Source: SVMC01 sp045601345 (lineage in GTDB: Bacteria; Bacillota; Clostridia; Oscillospirales; Oscillospiraceae). Taken from it: a DNA stretch of 13,438 bases. Location of the stretch: NCBI GenBank assembly GCA_045601345.1, contig JAZRZL010000058.1, positions 1 to 13,438 on the forward strand. Reading direction: 5' to 3'. Both the position numbers and the translations under genes were made by a program. The notes under the pieces are model-generated. The model made no database searches. It saw only the letters and a program-made list of their open reading frames with translations, and was not told the DNA's origin. Of the stretch, positions 12,301 through 13,438 are shown one piece after another (positions within the stretch are counted from its first letter, which is position 1; each line of letters begins with the position of its first letter).

Positions 12301-13438
12301 GACCTTCGAAGACGTAGGCGGTGCTCCTGTCGATCCGAACCTTGCCCTTTATCTGGACTTCGATGAAGAATTTGACGGCGTTGTAGAGGACACGGTCGGC
12401 AGCTATGATGCCACTCTGCTGGGCGGCGCAAAGCTTGGCGCAGGCCTTCTGGGCAAAGCCCTTGTGCTTGACGGCGTGGACGACTACGCTCAGCTGCCCA
12501 ATGGCTCCAACAGCATCATGGGCGATAGCTACAGCATTTCTGTTTGGGTCAAGATGGTTGCCAATGACAGTGCAACCCACATCCTTGACTTTGGTGACAG
12601 TGATAGCCACTACTGCTATCTTGCAGCTAACTATCCCACCAACAACGGCCCGCGCTGGACGCTGAAGGATAACGGCACCAAGAAGGGCGCAACCGGCAAT
12701 ACCTCTGTACTGCCCATCGGCGAGTGGGCACACGTGGCTGTCAGCTGCGACAATGGCGCAGCAAAGCTTTACGTCAACGGCAAGCAGGTGACCAGCGACA
12801 ACTTTACCGAGACTCCCGCACAGCTTGGTACACTGACCAGATGCTGGTTGGGTCGCTCTCAGTATGATGTTGACCCGTTCCTGAATGCTTCCATTGATGA
12901 ACTGAAAATCTTTACCACCGCACTTTCTGAAGATGAGATCAAGGCTCTTGCTACGAAGCCGACTGATCCCACGCCGCATGAGCATAAGTACACCGCTAAG
13001 GTTACTGCTCCTACCTGCACTGCAAAGGGCTATACCACCTACACCTGCGAATGTGGCGAGAGCTATGTTGCTGACGAGGTTGCAGCTCTTGGTCACAATT
13101 ATGTCAACGGCAAGTGCACCCGCTGCGGCGCTTCCGAGCCTGTAGCCGGCGATAGTTTCAAGATCACTGCACCGCACGCTGTCAAGGCTCCTGCCAAGGC
13201 AGTTGTCGGTGAAACCGTAAGCGTTAAGGCAGACAGCACCATCGAAAAGATCACCGTCACTGCCGATGGCAAGAATGTTGCTGTTACCAAGACCGCGGAT
13301 GGCTTCTCCTTCGTCATGCCCGGCGCTGACGTAAGCATGAAGGTCTACTACAAGTCCACCGCCATTGCAGCTCTCCAGGAGAACTGGGAGCAGGGTAACC
13401 CGTTCCTGCCTCTGTGGGACTATAACCCCGATACCGAG
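9302..13438 (+). CDS. Giant secreted GH43 multidomain hydrolase (3' truncated by window end)
   Basis: 1379 codons stay open to the last base of the window. Residues 1-28 form a signal peptide (cleavage near PVSA). A GH43 propeller (about 43-320) opens WADVPDMSIIRVGDAYYM, the style of subfamily 12. Putative base is D53, pKa modulator D164 (YHDCG) and acid E224 (LNEGI). Residues 401-585 are the GH43 C-terminal ConA-like sandwich (EWQWNHNP, GWLRLTTG). Then come a cohesin-like domain (593-717), a long Cys-rich module (721-797), a ConA-like module (798-1003), a LamG domain (1014-1218), a short Cys-rich module (1226-1276) and a small beta domain with SFVMPGADVSM (1286-1350). The last visible residues, GNPFLPLWDYNPDTE, look like the entry to another GH43 domain. 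Likely activity is alpha-L-arabinofuranosidase and/or beta-xylosidase. SLH or another anchor would lie beyond the window. The start at 9302 is supported by AAAGGAAAGG and the signal peptide. Confidence 0.9.
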   Translation, partial: MKVKKSFLRILATVLAVVMVLGMLPVSAATPLGSSDKGDGTYTNPAIWADVPDMSIIRVGDAYYMSSTVMHLTPGVPIMKSYDLVNWKIISYCYLVMGDSDNMKLQTGKNMYTNGTWASALAYKDGTFYCAVPSPTTNKTYIFQTEDPETKPWRRYELGSRYHDCGLLLDDDGRNWLVYGTNAIELNSTVTGLAPGASARGIGLSSLHAPDPVTGQTPSSGLNEGIQIRKINGKYYLFAITWPNGKPRTEVCHISDSLFGPWESRVVAQEDVNGGGPAQGGIVDDGKGNWYGFVFRDSGAVGRIPWILPITWDGQWPMYGKDAQGNPSYTGLQRSGPKPVAGYELSSPVTSDEFYNNAPKPLYYDSNITPLDPSLIGQAAIDAMVPVTDPQYAYNGSNLKLEWQWNHNPDNRYWSLTQREGWLRLTTGYKVKDVLSAPNTISQRTFGPTSSAVIKLDVSGMKDGDAAGLALFTAKYGAISVRMANGSKTLVMTNSSSTSSHSDVASVAMTSDIVYLKADANFANQTDKGTFYYSYDGINWTQLGNQQQMSYATDNHFMGYRFSIFNYATQTTGGYVDIDFYRLSDKLYGAAQPTVLNVKMDGQLKLSGKKNIEVPVYLDKLPGGNFTEIAASFNIPEALTVTDVAFADSVKGELDWEQNGKQLEIAAYGSDFAFAPAQATKALFATLKLAVADNAPDSAYLGLDYVIARGDTNVAYEFSDHDHEYVETVTPVTCTTNGYTTGVCTICGNKITYDIIEALGHDWDDGTITVAPTKTTPGVLTIACTRCDETKTKRIPRIGATVPDNIDFTDPASADQFAIIGQNKSAIASGTGLALVATRNAIETCNDQNSGDQATTPEDLVAVEVEGDWAATLQVVFDTNGASNGYYQFFGFYAAAGEGYDNMAGIRGGDGAMQNFLRVGGSITADSADLNSSPGFATSGDTYWLRIEKIGDTYTCFRSDDGENFTEMFAYADTGIDADKIVIDAYTGMTENYKFTLKSLTFEDVGGAPVDPNLALYLDFDEEFDGVVEDTVGSYDATLLGGAKLGAGLLGKALVLDGVDDYAQLPNGSNSIMGDSYSISVWVKMVANDSATHILDFGDSDSHYCYLAANYPTNNGPRWTLKDNGTKKGATGNTSVLPIGEWAHVAVSCDNGAAKLYVNGKQVTSDNFTETPAQLGTLTRCWLGRSQYDVDPFLNASIDELKIFTTALSEDEIKALATKPTDPTPHEHKYTAKVTAPTCTAKGYTTYTCECGESYVADEVAALGHNYVNGKCTRCGASEPVAGDSFKITAPHAVKAPAKAVVGETVSVKADSTIEKITVTADGKNVAVTKTADGFSFVMPGADVSMKVYYKSTAIAALQENWEQGNPFLPLWDYNPDTE
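11078..11452 (+). other. Region coding for a cohesin-like domain
   Basis: About 125 residues between the GH43 C-terminal sandwich and the long Cys module. The pattern IEVPVYLDKLP, an ITE-like turn, AASFNIPEALTVTDVAF, then LDWEQNG, and LATLKLAV-like strands follows the nine-strand layout of cohesin and related carbohydrate-binding folds. Cohesins usually bind dockerins, but no dockerin is seen in the window, so a structural or glycan-binding role is equally possible. Confidence 0.45.
11462..11692 (+). repeat. Cys-rich module, long form (copy 2)
   Basis: 77 codons from H721-D-H to KTKRIPR, containing TPVTC, VCTIC, ALGHDW and ACTRC. Length is identical to copy 1 at 3750-3980, and the last part (ACCAAGACCAAGCGCAT) is the same in DNA. 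Confidence 0.75.
11693..12310 (+). repeat. ConA-like module (copy 3 of 3)
   Basis: About 206 codons directly after the long Cys module, as for copy 1. It contains DIDF-type NIDFTDPASADQF, IIGQNKSAI, YYQFFGFY, GIRGGDGAMQNFLR, RSDDGENFTEMFAYADTGI and IDAYTGMTENY. The Cys-plus-ConA block is shared between the two giant genes. Confidence 0.8.
12341..12955 (+). other. Region coding for a LamG/ConA-like (Laminin_G_3) domain
   Basis: About 205 residues: LALYLDFDEEFDG, then LVLDGVDDYAQLP, SYSISVWVKM, GEWAHVAVSCDNG, AKLYVNGKQV, and IDELKIFTTALSEDEIKAL. These are the standard landmarks of Laminin_G_3 domains in bacterial surface glycosidases, which usually serve in glycan binding or as spacers. Confidence 0.85.
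12977..13129 (+). repeat. Cys-rich module, short form (copy 2)
   Basis: 51 codons from H1226-E-H through APTC, TCECGESYVADEVAALGH to CTRCG. It matches the copy at 7995-8147 in length and in most central codons. Here it follows a LamG domain and precedes a small beta domain, so its neighbours differ from those of copy 1. Confidence 0.8.

Noticed and set aside
9191..13177. Open minus-strand frame of about 1328 codons opposite the second giant gene
   Set aside because: It is codon-aligned with the sense frame and arises because the real gene avoids TTA, CTA and TCA codons. It has low-complexity composition with no recognisable domain, while the plus strand has a signal peptide and clear domains.

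Overview
The window looks like part of a chromosome from a gut-type member of the Bacillota, most likely a Clostridia/Oscillospirales (Ruminococcaceae-like) bacterium. The basis is sequence style: very large secreted proteins with Gram-positive signal peptides, S-layer homology (SLH) domains with TRGQ/TRAQ motifs, purine-rich ribosome binding sites, AT-rich promoters beside GC-richer genes, and remnants of IS types common in this group. The exact genus cannot be read from the window.

Layout. Positions 1-359 hold the 3' end of an unidentified secreted-type protein. Positions 360-1148 are a scar zone. It holds a terminator-like hairpin, a perfect 28-bp REP-like inverted repeat, an IS110-type transposase fragment, the 5' end of an ISAs1-type transposase, and the 5' end of an IS3-type orfA on the opposite strand. 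The last two are fused tail to tail. Positions 1149-1292 carry a strong sigma-A-type promoter with a LacI-family-like palindrome over the expected transcription start.

Positions 1293-8690 encode one 2465-residue, SLH-anchored, multi-catalytic glycoside hydrolase. Its order is signal peptide, GH43, CBM6-like, two Ig-like domains, CBM6-like, a Cys-rich module, a ConA-like module, a malectin-like domain, a GH127/GH146 beta-L-arabinofuranosidase, a cadherin-like Ig domain, a second ConA-like module, a second Cys-rich module and three SLH domains. It is followed by a terminator and a gene-poor, hairpin-rich interval (8791-9301).

From 9302 a second giant secreted enzyme runs off the window end. 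Its order is signal peptide, GH43 (subfamily-12-like), GH43 C-terminal beta-sandwich, cohesin-like domain, Cys-rich module, ConA-like module, LamG domain, Cys-rich module, a small beta-rich domain, and apparently the first residues of another GH43 domain.

The two giants share the same Cys-rich and ConA-like building blocks at both protein and DNA level, so they probably belong to one family of modular surface enzymes. GH43 enzymes typically release alpha-L-arabinofuranose or beta-xylose, and GH127/146 releases beta-L-arabinofuranose. Together they suggest a cell-surface system for arabinose-rich plant glycans such as arabinan side chains, arabinoxylan or extensin-type glycoproteins. That substrate assignment is inference. 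No tRNA, rRNA or CRISPR array was seen.
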